Source of the DNA: an uncultured Curtobacterium sp.
GTDB lineage: Bacteria > Actinomycetota > Actinomycetes > Actinomycetales > Microbacteriaceae
Direction: 5' to 3'
DNA length: 64,000 nt
Assembly: GCA_913778205.1 (NCBI GenBank)
Contig: CAJYUW010000031.1
Coordinates: forward strand, 124,001-188,000
The position numbers were made by a program, and so were the translations under genes. The first letter of the stretch is position 1. Every line of letters starts with the position of its first letter. The notes under the pieces are model-generated. The model saw only the letters and a program-made list of their open reading frames with translations. It had not been told where the DNA came from and searched no databases. This document shows positions 17,201-27,594 of this stretch, piece after piece.

Positions 17201-17728
17201 GGTTCGTCCGGCAAAGCGCAGCTCTTCGACGGCCGCTCCGGCGAGCCGTTCCCGGAGCCCGTCTCGGTCGGCTACATGTACATCCTCAAGCTGCACCACC
17301 TGGTCGACGACAAGATCCACGCGCGTTCGACCGGTCCGTACTCGATGATCACGCAGCAGCCGCTGGGTGGTAAGGCGCAGTTCGGTGGACAGCGCTTCGG
17401 TGAGATGGAGGTGTGGGCGCTCGAGGCGTACGGCGCCGCCTACGCTCTCCAGGAGCTCCTGACGATCAAGTCCGACGACATCCTCGGCCGCGTGAAGGTC
17501 TACGAGGCGATCGTCAAGGGCGAGAACATCCAGGAGCCCGGCATCCCGGAGTCGTTCAAGGTCCTCATGAAGGAGATGCAGTCGCTCTGCCTGAACGTCG
17601 AGGTCCTCTCGGCCGACGGCCAGGCGGTCAGCCTCCGCGACACGGACGACGAGGTCTTCCGTGCCGCCGAAGAGCTCGGCATCAACATCTCCTCGCGGTT
17701 CGAGTCGTCCTCTGTCGACGACATCTGA
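14240..17728 (+). CDS. rpoB: RNA polymerase subunit beta
   Basis: A 1162-residue beta subunit, full length for actinobacteria. It starts at a TTG with GGAGG at ideal spacing and opens with [23 protein letters not shown]. The rifampicin-binding region [20 protein letters not shown], followed by [20 protein letters not shown], shows the usual drug-sensitive residues at all classical positions (Asp, His and Ser of the Q-D-H-S set). The C-terminal [19 protein letters not shown] and [20 protein letters not shown] are canonical. It forms the catalytic core with the rpoC product encoded 42 bases downstream in the same operon. Confidence 0.99.
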   Translation: MAAAPNASTNPKNGRNHSRLSFAKITDTLTVPDLLALQTESFDWLVGNDVWKARLAEGQEQGRTDLALHSGLEEIFEEISPIEDLGETMQLGFTSPELEDPKYSIDECKERGKTYAAPLYVNAEFMNHMTGEIKTQTVFMGDFPLMTERGTFIINGTERVVVSQLVRSPGVYFERAQEKTSDKDIYSARVIPSRGAWLEFEIDKRDQVGVRIDRKRKQSVTVFLKALGLTSEEILDEFQGFASIESTLEKDAILTKEEALKDIYRKLRPGEQVAAEAARALLDNFYFNPKRYDLAKVGRYKLNRKLGIDAPLSDSVLTVKDIVATIKYLVSLHAERTTIDGVRDGESVQLRLDVDDIDHFGNRRIRAVGELIQNQVRTGLSRMERVVRERMTTQDIEAITPQTLINVRPVVAAIKEFFGTSQLSQFMDQNNPLAGLTHKRRLSALGPGGLSRERAGVEVRDVHPSHYGRMCPIETPEGPNIGLIGSLASFGRINSFGFIETPYRRVVDGQVTTQIDYLTASEEDDFVVAQANAPLTESFHFQDDKVLVRKKGGEVELVGKDEVDYMDVSPRQMVSVATSLIPFLEHDDANRALMGANMQRQAVPLLRSESPLVGTGMEGYTAIDAGDVVTADKAGVVSEVSADAVTLQLDEGGTQTYYLRKFDRSNQGTSYNHRVIVSAGERVEQGEVIADGPATENGELALGKNLLVAFMPWEGYNYEDAMILSQNLVKDDTLSSIHIEEYEVDARDTKLGKEEITRDLPNVSPDLLADLDERGIIRIGAEVRPGDILVGKVTPKGETELSAEERLLRAIFNEKSREVRDTSLKVPHGEEGTIIGVKVFDAQDGDDELGSGVNQRVVVYIAQKRKITAGDKLAGRHGNKGVISTILPVEDMPFLADGTPVDIVLNPLGVPGRMNFGQVLEIHLGWLAKQGWNVDGIQEWASALPEAARHAEPGTKVATPVFDGAYEREIEGLLDSTLPNRDGERLIGSSGKAQLFDGRSGEPFPEPVSVGYMYILKLHHLVDDKIHARSTGPYSMITQQPLGGKAQFGGQRFGEMEVWALEAYGAAYALQELLTIKSDDILGRVKVYEAIVKGENIQEPGIPESFKVLMKEMQSLCLNVEVLSADGQAVSLRDTDDEVFRAAEELGINISSRFESSSVDDI

Positions 17729-17770
17729 TCCCGCCCGTACTCGTAACGAATCCAGCTAGAGAGAAGAACA

Positions 17771-21652
<3,882 letters not shown>

Positions 21653-21667
21653 GTCTGAAGTGATCCA

Positions 21668-21707
21668 CGGAAGGGCCCCGCATCCATCAGGATGCGGGGC
21701 CCTTCCG
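21668..21707 (+). terminator. Strong rpoBC terminator hairpin
   Basis: A perfect 18-bp stem (arms CGGAAGGGCCCCGCATCC and its complement) with a four-base ATCA loop, 15 bases after the rpoC stop. There is no U-run, as is common in high-GC actinobacteria. Confidence 0.9.
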
Positions 21708-21810
21708 CGTTGCGGGTCGCGTCCGCGACCAGGGGGCGGCCTGGAGGCGCGGTGCGGGCCCGCCACGGGCCTCCCGTCCGGCTTCCAGAACAGAACTGTC
21801 CGTTCACACC

Positions 21811-21819
21811 TGATATGTT
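21811..21819 (+). promoter_or_regulatory. Extended -10 promoter of the exported-peptide locus
   Basis: TGATATGTT combines the TGn extension with a TATGTT -10. No good -35 is present, as expected for an extended -10 promoter. Transcription would begin near 21826, some ten bases before the leader hairpin. The surrounding sequence is visibly richer in A/T than the flanks. Confidence 0.5.
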
Positions 21820-21835
21820 GGCCGCGGACAGGAAT

Positions 21836-21867
21836 GAGGCGTCGGACCAGGCCCGGTCCGACGCCTC
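21836..21867 (+). promoter_or_regulatory. 13-bp perfect inverted repeat in the leader of the exported-peptide gene
   Basis: Arms GAGGCGTCGGACC and GGTCCGACGCCTC enclose the six-base loop AGGCCC. It sits between the predicted transcription start and the ribosome-binding site GGGAG (21877-21881). It could be a 5' stabilising hairpin, an attenuator or a protein operator. Confidence 0.7.
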
Positions 21868-21886
21868 GTGATCACTGGGAGTAATC

Positions 21887-22327
21887 ATGCAGGACCGTAG
21901 CGCCCGAACCTGGGGCGTCAAGCTCGGAGTGACCGCGTGCATCGCGATCGCCGGGGTCATCGGGAGCGCACTGCCCGCACAGGCCGTGGCAGTGCCCGCG
22001 ACGACCGGACATGCGGTGTCGGTCGGACTGTCCGGGTCGGGCCCGGCCGTGGACCGATCAGTCTCATCGGATCCGGCCGGGGTTCGTGGCACTGGCTCCG
22101 GTGGCACGACGACGACGGTCGGGGACGAGACACGGAGCTGGGCGAGCATCATCCGGACGGCGATCAACGCCTTGAAGAAGATCCCCGCCCTGTGGAAGAA
22201 GGTCGTGGACGGTGCCAAGAAGTCGGCCGCCTGGTTCAAGGCGAACGTGTGGCCCGCGATCAAGGCAACCGTGAACCTCGTCAGCACGCTGCTCACCGCG
22301 CAGGAGATCTGGAAGTTCTTCAACTGA
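21887..22327 (+). CDS. Sec-exported Trp/Lys-rich amphipathic peptide precursor (bacteriocin-like)
   Basis: A 146-residue precursor, not recognised as a named family. Residues 1-33 form a Sec signal peptide (basic n-region, hydrophobic core, cleavage after AQA at 31-33). Residues ~34-82 are a Gly/Ser/Thr/Val linker. Residues ~83-146 look like the active part: no cysteine, five Trp (85, 103, 116, 122, 142), nine Lys, net charge about +8, and long amphipathic helices such as AINALKKIPALWKKVVDGAK and AWFKANVWPAIKATVN. This resembles unmodified cationic bacteriocins: Trp/Lys-rich aureocin A53-type peptides in composition, and Sec-exported propionicin T1 in gene layout. Following genes encode a small membrane protein and an ABC transporter, the usual immunity set. 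The gene has its own promoter and a hairpin directly after its stop. It could instead be a structural or signalling peptide; antimicrobial activity is inferred. Confidence 0.6.
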   Translation: MQDRSARTWGVKLGVTACIAIAGVIGSALPAQAVAVPATTGHAVSVGLSGSGPAVDRSVSSDPAGVRGTGSGGTTTTVGDETRSWASIIRTAINALKKIPALWKKVVDGAKKSAAWFKANVWPAIKATVNLVSTLLTAQEIWKFFN

Positions 22328-22333
22328 CGGTCG

Positions 22334-22360
22334 GAGGGGGCGGCACCGAGCCGCCCCCTC
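22334..22360 (+). terminator. Partial-readthrough hairpin after the exported-peptide gene
   Basis: An 11-bp stem GAGGGGGCGGC/GCCGCCCCCTC with ACCGA loop lies seven bases past the stop and just before the AAGGAGG ribosome-binding site of the next gene. This would let the peptide mRNA accumulate above the transporter mRNA, as in many bacteriocin operons. Confidence 0.7.
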
Positions 22361-22379
22361 CCGGTCAAGGAGGTGGGAC

Positions 22380-22634
22380 ATGGAACGGCAGACGAGCGTA
22401 CGACGTCGACGGATCGCCGACCAGATGGCGATCACCGGGTTCATCGTGTCGTTGTGGGGGCCCGTCGCGGTGCTGATCGACGCCCCGTTGGCGGCCGCTG
22501 CGGTCTTCGGGGGAATCGCCCTCAGCACGGGCGCGGGACGCGTCGACGCCAGGAATCATCGCGCCACTGCCGCCTTCCTCGCCGTGCTCGCCGTCGGCGC
22601 CGGGACGCTGATCCTGCATTGGTCCACCTCGTGA
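22380..22634 (+). CDS. Small membrane protein, candidate immunity factor
   Basis: An 84-residue protein with a basic cytoplasmic start (RRRRIA) and two to three hydrophobic segments (TGFIVSLWGPVAVLI, AAAAVFGGIALSTGAG, AAFLAVLAVGAGTLIL). A textbook AAGGAGG lies six bases before the ATG. It sits between the exported-peptide gene and the ABC ATPase gene, whose GTG overlaps its stop (GTGA). Small multi-span proteins in this position often confer self-immunity to membrane-active bacteriocins; that role is inferred from context only. It is not recognised as a named family. Confidence 0.65.
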   Translation: MERQTSVRRRRIADQMAITGFIVSLWGPVAVLIDAPLAAAAVFGGIALSTGAGRVDARNHRATAAFLAVLAVGAGTLILHWSTS

Positions 22635-23521
22635 ATGTGGAACTGGAGCTCCGCTCGGTCAGTAAGCGGTACGGGCGGGTCTCCGTCCTGGACAACGTGA
22701 CCTTCGCGTGCAGGGCCGGCACGATCACGGCGTTCTGCGGCCCCAACGGCGCCGGGAAATCGACGGCTCTCCGTGTGCTGACGGGCATCACCCGGGCCGA
22801 TCACGGCGACGCACTCGTGAACGGCCGGCGACTGCTCGATCTCCCCGAGCCAGCCACCGTCGTCGGCGCACTGCTCGACGCGTCGGCCTTCCACCCCGGG
22901 CGGACGGTGCGCGAGACCCTTCGGCTCGGGGCGTTCACGATCGGTGCGCTGAGATCTCGCGCCGACGAGTGCGCGGACATCGTGGGCCTCTCCCCGGTCG
23001 CGGGCCGCCGGTCCGGCCAGCTCTCGCTGGGCATGCGGCAGCGCCTCGGGATCGCGCACGCCCTGCTCGGGGATCCTGGAGCGCTGATCCTCGACGAACC
23101 GAGCAACGGTCTCGACCCGGAGGGGATGTCCTGGCTCGACCGATTGCTCCGAGACTTCGCGGACCGCGGAGGTACGGTCCTGGTCTCCACCCATCACCTC
23201 GCGGCGGTCGATCGGACAGCGGACCGGATCGTCGCCATCTCAGCAGGACGGATCGTCGCGGACGTCGAGCTCGACGACGTTCACCGAGGATGCGCGCTGG
23301 TCTCTTCCACCGACCCTCGGCTCGAGTCGGTCCTCAGCGACGCTGGGGGTCGCCCGCGGGCGGAGGGGCAGTGGATCCGCGTCGATCTCGACACCGCGGA
23401 GGTGGGGCTGCTCGCTCGCGACGCTGGCATCGCGCTGACCGAACTGCGCAGGGACGACCGAGGTCTCGACCGATTCCTCGCCAGCGTCACCAACGCTGAG
23501 TACGCGGGAAGGCCGTCATGA
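22631..23521 (+). CDS. ABC transporter ATP-binding protein (BcrA/LanF-type)
   Basis: A 296-residue ATPase with Walker A GPNGAGKST (37-45), signature LSLGMRQR (~132-139), Walker B ALILDEP (151-157) and a downstream H-loop (STHHLAAVD). The organisation, a single ATPase paired with a separate six-helix ABC-2 permease, is that of bacitracin/lantibiotic resistance exporters (BcrAB, LanFEG). The start is a GTG overlapping the preceding stop. Its own stop overlaps the permease ATG. It most likely energises export of, or self-protection against, the peptide encoded at the head of the operon. Confidence 0.9.
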   Translation: MNVELELRSVSKRYGRVSVLDNVTFACRAGTITAFCGPNGAGKSTALRVLTGITRADHGDALVNGRRLLDLPEPATVVGALLDASAFHPGRTVRETLRLGAFTIGALRSRADECADIVGLSPVAGRRSGQLSLGMRQRLGIAHALLGDPGALILDEPSNGLDPEGMSWLDRLLRDFADRGGTVLVSTHHLAAVDRTADRIVAISAGRIVADVELDDVHRGCALVSSTDPRLESVLSDAGGRPRAEGQWIRVDLDTAEVGLLARDAGIALTELRRDDRGLDRFLASVTNAEYAGRPS

Positions 23522-24252
23522 AACGCTTCGCCAGGCAGACGATCGTGGAACTCAGACGTGCACTGGACACGCGGGCTCCGCGCTGGGCCTTCGCCGCGAC
23601 GCTCCTCGGCGGACTGACGGTCGGGCTGCTCGTTCCCGGCGGAAGGAGCGGGACCTTCGCGGTGTTCATGTCCGGCGTTGCCCTCGGGCTACCGATCCTC
23701 ATCGGGCTGCTCGCAGTCATGACCTTCACTGCGGACTGGGCCACTCGAGCTGCGTTGACGACGTTCTTGATCACGCCCGGTCGACAGCGCGTCCTCGCCG
23801 CCCGGTACCTGTCGGTGCTGCTGCTCGCCGTCGGCTCCGTCGCAGTCCTGCACGTCGTCGGCGCGGGCGTCTACGCGGCTGTCGGAGGTGACTTCGGGTC
23901 GGTGGTCGCACCCGCTGCCCGTGAGCAGTTCTGGTCGATCACCGGCACGACCGTGGCCACCGCGGCGACGGCCGTCGCAGTGGCCGGGCTCGTTCTCCGG
24001 ACCGCACTCGCGCTCGTCCTCGCGGTCTTCCTGCCGTTCGCGCTCACACTCGCCCTCGCGGCCGTCCCTGCGGTCCTCGAGTGGGCCAACCCCTACGGGT
24101 TCGCCGGCTGGATCGCCGATCCGACATGGAGTTGGTCCACCGGACACGGCGAACGAGTCGGCGTCGGGCCGGCTCTGACGTCCTTCGTGCTGTGGACCGC
24201 GATCCCACTCGCGCTCGGCTGGTTCCGACAGCTGCGGGCTGAACCGCGCTGA
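23518..24252 (+). CDS. ABC-2-type permease
   Basis: A 244-residue membrane protein with about six transmembrane helices (near 28-42, 53-75, 98-122, 140-165, 170-190 and 215-235) and the RxxVLAARYLSVLLLAV coupling region typical of ABC-2 permeases partnered with BcrA-like ATPases. The ATGA overlap with the ATPase gene shows the pair is coupled. It ends three bases from the stop of the convergent VOC gene, leaving no room for a terminator. Codon choice (TTG, AGA, ACT, CTC mixtures) in this locus is less GC-extreme than in neighbouring genes, which hints at horizontal origin. Confidence 0.82.
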   Translation: MKRFARQTIVELRRALDTRAPRWAFAATLLGGLTVGLLVPGGRSGTFAVFMSGVALGLPILIGLLAVMTFTADWATRAALTTFLITPGRQRVLAARYLSVLLLAVGSVAVLHVVGAGVYAAVGGDFGSVVAPAAREQFWSITGTTVATAATAVAVAGLVLRTALALVLAVFLPFALTLALAAVPAVLEWANPYGFAGWIADPTWSWSTGHGERVGVGPALTSFVLWTAIPLALGWFRQLRAEPR

Positions 24253-24255
24253 TGG

Positions 24256-24621
24256 TCAGGCGGTGCGGCCCTTCTCGTCGACGAGCGAGTACAGGCTGAG
24301 GACGTTGCCGTCGGGGTCACGGACGTCGAACCAGTTCGTGGCGCCGTCGATGCACTCGACCGGCCCGATGTCGATGCCGAGTGCGCCGATGCGGCTGTGC
24401 TGGGCGGTGACGTCGTCCACGCCGAAGCGGATCGTGACCGGGTTCTCCTCGGCGTGCTCGTCCGCGTAGAGCTGGATCCAGATGCCGCCGACCTCGTACT
24501 CGGCGACGCCGTCCTCGGGTTCGAGGTCCGGCTCGGTGCGCTCGAAGACCGCTCCGTACCAGAGGCAGGACGCCTCGATGTCGGTGACGGGCAGCCCCAC
24601 GGTCACGCTCGTGATGTCCAT
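24256..24621 (-). CDS. VOC-superfamily (glyoxalase/bleomycin-resistance-like) protein
   Basis: A 121-residue single VOC domain: beta-alpha-beta start MDITSVTVGLPVTDIEASCLWYG, then FGVDDVTAQHSRIGALGID and the closing WFDVRDPDGNVLSLYS. The usual third and fourth metal-ligand positions are recognisable only in part, so catalytic activity is uncertain; many such proteins bind small molecules. It is divergent from the acetyltransferase gene with 66 bases between them. Confidence 0.85.
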   Translation of the reverse strand: MDITSVTVGLPVTDIEASCLWYGAVFERTEPDLEPEDGVAEYEVGGIWIQLYADEHAEENPVTIRFGVDDVTAQHSRIGALGIDIGPVECIDGATNWFDVRDPDGNVLSLYSLVDEKGRTA

Positions 24622-24633
24622 GACTCATCATGG

Positions 24634-24648
24634 CCCGACCGGGTCGGG
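24634..24648. promoter_or_regulatory. 15-bp palindrome between divergent VOC and acetyltransferase genes
   Basis: CCCGACC-G-GGTCGGG is a perfect inverted repeat in the 66-bp divergent gap. A second inverted repeat CCTGCC-GTGCT-GGCAGG follows at 24663-24679. Either could be an operator shared by both genes. Confidence 0.4.
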
Positions 24649-24687
24649 TGCGTCGAGGGTTTCCTGCCGTGCTGGCAGGCTGGGGAC

Positions 24688-25725
24688 ATGGCGACACTGC
24701 GCGAACGGATCACCGCTCCGGCCCACCTGGAGCCGCCGGTGCCGACCGGTGGGCTCACATTCCGACCGGCCACGCGGGCAGACGCGGCCGGCGTCCTCGT
24801 CGTCGCGGTCGCCGCGGCTGCGATGGACGATCCGCGAAGCCGTCCCTCCACAGCGGACATCGAGCGGACGCTCTCCACGGAGGGGCTCGACATGGCGCGG
24901 GACACCCTCGTCGGCGTCGATGCTGAGGGGCATGTGCAGGCGTACGGCATCGTCATCGACGTCCCGTCCCGGGCCACCGCGGCCCGGGCGGTGCTCGAGG
25001 GCGCGGTCCACCCCGACCTCCGGGCACGGGGCATCGGTCGACGGCTCCTCGCGTGGCAGGTCGGTCGCGCGCGGCAGCGGCTCGGGCAGCTCGACCTCGA
25101 CCTGCCCGCGACGATCGACCTCGGCGGCGCCCCGGGCTCCACGGCACTCCGGCTCGCCGCTCGCGCCGGGTTCGAGCCGGTGCGGAACTGGGTCGACATG
25201 GAACTCGTGTTCGGCGAGGGCGTCCCGGGCCGCGGTGACGGCGCCGAGCTGCCGGAGGTGCCCGACGGGCTCGACCTGCGGATGGCGACCCCCGACGACG
25301 TCGAACCGATGCGGGTGGCCAAGAACGACGCGTTCCGGGACCACTGGGGCAGCCAACCGATGGTCGCGTCGGACTGGCGCGGGTTCCTCACCTCGCCCAA
25401 GAGCCGGCTCGACCTGTCGCGCGTCGTCGTCGACGGCACCGGTGCGGTCCTGGCGTTCGCGATCGTCGAGGTCGACCCCGCCGGCTTCGAGGCCCGTGGC
25501 CGGAGCTTCGGGTACGTGCACTGGGTCGGGGTCGTCCGGGCCGCGCGCGGTCGGGGTCTGGCGCCGCTCGTGCTCGGTGCAGCGCTCGACGCGATCCGCG
25601 CCGACGGTCTCGCGGCTGCGGTGCTCGACGTCGACGCCGACAACCCGAGCGGAGCCGGGCGGATCTACGAACGCCTCGGGTTCGTCGCGGGCGCGGTCCA
25701 CGTCACGGCCTCCGTGCCCCTCTGA
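24688..25725 (+). CDS. Tandem GNAT-domain N-acetyltransferase
   Basis: A 345-residue protein with two GNAT folds. The first (~17-165) contains the acetyl-CoA pyrophosphate loop HPDLRARGIGRRLLAWQ; the second (~185-345) contains VVRAARGRGLAPLVLGAAL and ends with NPSGAGRIYERLGFV, a well-formed motif B. The double-domain layout is like mycothiol synthase MshD, but overall sequence does not settle the substrate. The ATG follows CTGGGG. It is monocistronic. Confidence 0.85.
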   Translation: MATLRERITAPAHLEPPVPTGGLTFRPATRADAAGVLVVAVAAAAMDDPRSRPSTADIERTLSTEGLDMARDTLVGVDAEGHVQAYGIVIDVPSRATAARAVLEGAVHPDLRARGIGRRLLAWQVGRARQRLGQLDLDLPATIDLGGAPGSTALRLAARAGFEPVRNWVDMELVFGEGVPGRGDGAELPEVPDGLDLRMATPDDVEPMRVAKNDAFRDHWGSQPMVASDWRGFLTSPKSRLDLSRVVVDGTGAVLAFAIVEVDPAGFEARGRSFGYVHWVGVVRAARGRGLAPLVLGAALDAIRADGLAAAVLDVDADNPSGAGRIYERLGFVAGAVHVTASVPL

Positions 25726-25906
25726 CGCGGGCCGTCGCGCGCTGGCGACCAGGCCGGGACCCTCGCACTGGGGGCACCCGGCGCGCCTCCGCCCCCTCTT
25801 TCTGGGACTGCGGCACCGCTCCGGCACGACCGTAGCGTGGTCGAGCGTCGTTCCCCGCACGGCGCGACCCACGATCCGCGCGCGACCCGAAGGAGGCTCG
25901 GGACAC

Positions 25907-27577
25907 ATGGCCACGCTGTCCGAGATCCTCATCCTCAACGGCGCCCTGCCGATCGAGCACCTCGACTCCATGACCGGCGACGAAGACGTCGACGACCGGT
26001 CCATCCGAGCGCTCGTCGACCAGGGCATCGTGAGCGAGGCACAGTACATCACGGCTCGTGCCGCGTCGAACAACTCCCGCACGGTGCCGCTGACCGACTA
26101 CCCGGTCGACGGTACGGCGGTGTCGATGCTCCCCGCCGCCCTCTGCCGGCGCCACGGCGTCCTCGGCATCGGCTTCGAGGGCGACGTGCTCGTGCTCGCG
26201 ATGGTGAACCCGACGAACGTCCTCGCGATCGACGACGCCCGGACCGCGTCCGGCCGGAGCATCAAGCCGCTGCAGGTCGAGGAGCGTGACCTCGCCGCCG
26301 CGCTCGACCGCTACCTGCGAGCCGACGACGAGCTCAACGACCTGACCTCCTCCCTCGAGGAAGAGGCCTCGCACCAGGCCCAACAGCAGGCCGACCTCAC
26401 CGACGGCTCCCTCGACGACGTCCCGATCGTCCGGTTCGTGAACCTCCTGGTGTCCCAGGCCATCCAGGACCACGCGTCCGACATCCACATCGAGCCCGGC
26501 GAGCACGAGGTCCGCGTCCGGTACCGCATCGACGGTGTCCTGCACGAGATGGCCCCGGCCCCGAAGAACATCCAGAACGGCGTCATCAGTCGCCTCAAGA
26601 TCATGAGCGACATCGACATCGCCGAGCGACGGAAGCCGCAGGACGGCCGCATGTCCGTGCGTCACGGTGGTCGGCAGATCGACCTCCGCGTCGCGACGCT
26701 GCCGACCGTGTGGGGCGAGAAGGTCGTCATGCGGATCCTCGACAACACGAACACGTCGATGTCCCTCAAGGACCTCAACCTGCTCGAGCGGAACTTCGAG
26801 GCGTACCAGCGGTCGTACTCGAAGCCGTACGGCATGATCCTGGTCACCGGACCGACCGGCTCCGGCAAGTCGACCACGCTCTACACGACCCTCAACGCCG
26901 TGGCGCGTCCCGAGATCAACGTCATCACCGTCGAGGACCCGGTCGAGTACCGCATGGCCGGCATCAACCAGGTGCAGGTCAACCCGAAGGCCGGGCTGAC
27001 GTTCGCGTCCGCGCTGCGCTCGATCCTCCGGTCCGACCCGGACGTCGTGCTGCTCGGTGAGATCCGTGACCACGAGACCGCGCAGATCGCCATCGAGGCG
27101 TCGCTCACCGGGCACCTGGTCCTCTCCACCCTGCACACCAACGACGCCCCGTCCGCCGTCACACGCCTGACCGAGATGGACATCGAGCCGTTCCTCGTCG
27201 GGTCCGCGCTCGACTCGGTCGTCGCCCAGCGTCTCGCGCGCCGGCTCTGCGACCGCTGCAAGGCCCCCGCGGTCTACGAGGCGGAGCAGCTGCACGCCCT
27301 CGGGTTCCTCCCCACGGCCGACACCCCGGTGCCCGAGTTCTCCGCACCGATCGGCTGCTCGGTGTGCTCCAACACGGGCTACCGCGGACGCATCGCCCTG
27401 CACGAGGTCATGACCGTGACCGAGGAGATCGAGCGGCTCGCCGTCGCGCGAGCGTCGAGCGCCGAGATCAGCCGCGTCGCCCAGGACCAGGGCATGCTCA
27501 CCCTCCGGCAGGACGGGTGGGAGAAGGTCAAGCTCGGCCTGACGAGCGTCGACGAGATCCTGCGCGTGGTCGCGTAG
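25907..27577 (+). CDS. pilB: Type IV pilus assembly ATPase PilB
   Basis: A 556-residue secretion ATPase that powers pilus extension. It has an N-terminal MshE/GspE-type domain (1-~150), an N2 domain with DHASDIHIEP, Walker A GPTGSGKST (~315-323), an Asp box (VEDPVEYRMAGINQVQVN), Walker B LLGEIRDHETA and the His box TGHLVLSTLHTND. The tetracysteine zinc motif C-x2-C ... C-x2-C (~447-488, CDRC and CSVC) marks PilB/GspE rather than PilT. It is the first gene of the pilus cluster, with AAGGAGG upstream. The 180-base gap before it contains a weak TAGCGT -10-like hexamer only. Confidence 0.95.
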   Translation: MATLSEILILNGALPIEHLDSMTGDEDVDDRSIRALVDQGIVSEAQYITARAASNNSRTVPLTDYPVDGTAVSMLPAALCRRHGVLGIGFEGDVLVLAMVNPTNVLAIDDARTASGRSIKPLQVEERDLAAALDRYLRADDELNDLTSSLEEEASHQAQQQADLTDGSLDDVPIVRFVNLLVSQAIQDHASDIHIEPGEHEVRVRYRIDGVLHEMAPAPKNIQNGVISRLKIMSDIDIAERRKPQDGRMSVRHGGRQIDLRVATLPTVWGEKVVMRILDNTNTSMSLKDLNLLERNFEAYQRSYSKPYGMILVTGPTGSGKSTTLYTTLNAVARPEINVITVEDPVEYRMAGINQVQVNPKAGLTFASALRSILRSDPDVVLLGEIRDHETAQIAIEASLTGHLVLSTLHTNDAPSAVTRLTEMDIEPFLVGSALDSVVAQRLARRLCDRCKAPAVYEAEQLHALGFLPTADTPVPEFSAPIGCSVCSNTGYRGRIALHEVMTVTEEIERLAVARASSAEISRVAQDQGMLTLRQDGWEKVKLGLTSVDEILRVVA

Positions 27578-27594
27578 GCACCGGGAGCACACCG

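Noticed and set aside
14222..17320. Open frame of 1032 codons antisense to rpoB
   Set aside because: Composition is dominated by Asp, Val, Leu, Arg and His from reversed GC-rich codons. rpoB is unambiguous on the other strand.
21887..22327. Lanthipeptide or sactipeptide precursor
   Set aside because: The mature part has no cysteine, the leader is a Sec signal peptide, and no LanB/C/M or radical SAM gene is adjacent.
21887..22327. WXG100/ESX substrate
   Set aside because: There is no WxG motif between two helices, and a Sec signal peptide is present.
25726..25906. c-di-GMP riboswitch before the pilus operon
   Set aside because: The gap is short and lacks the conserved GEMM core; only a weak -10-like hexamer is visible.
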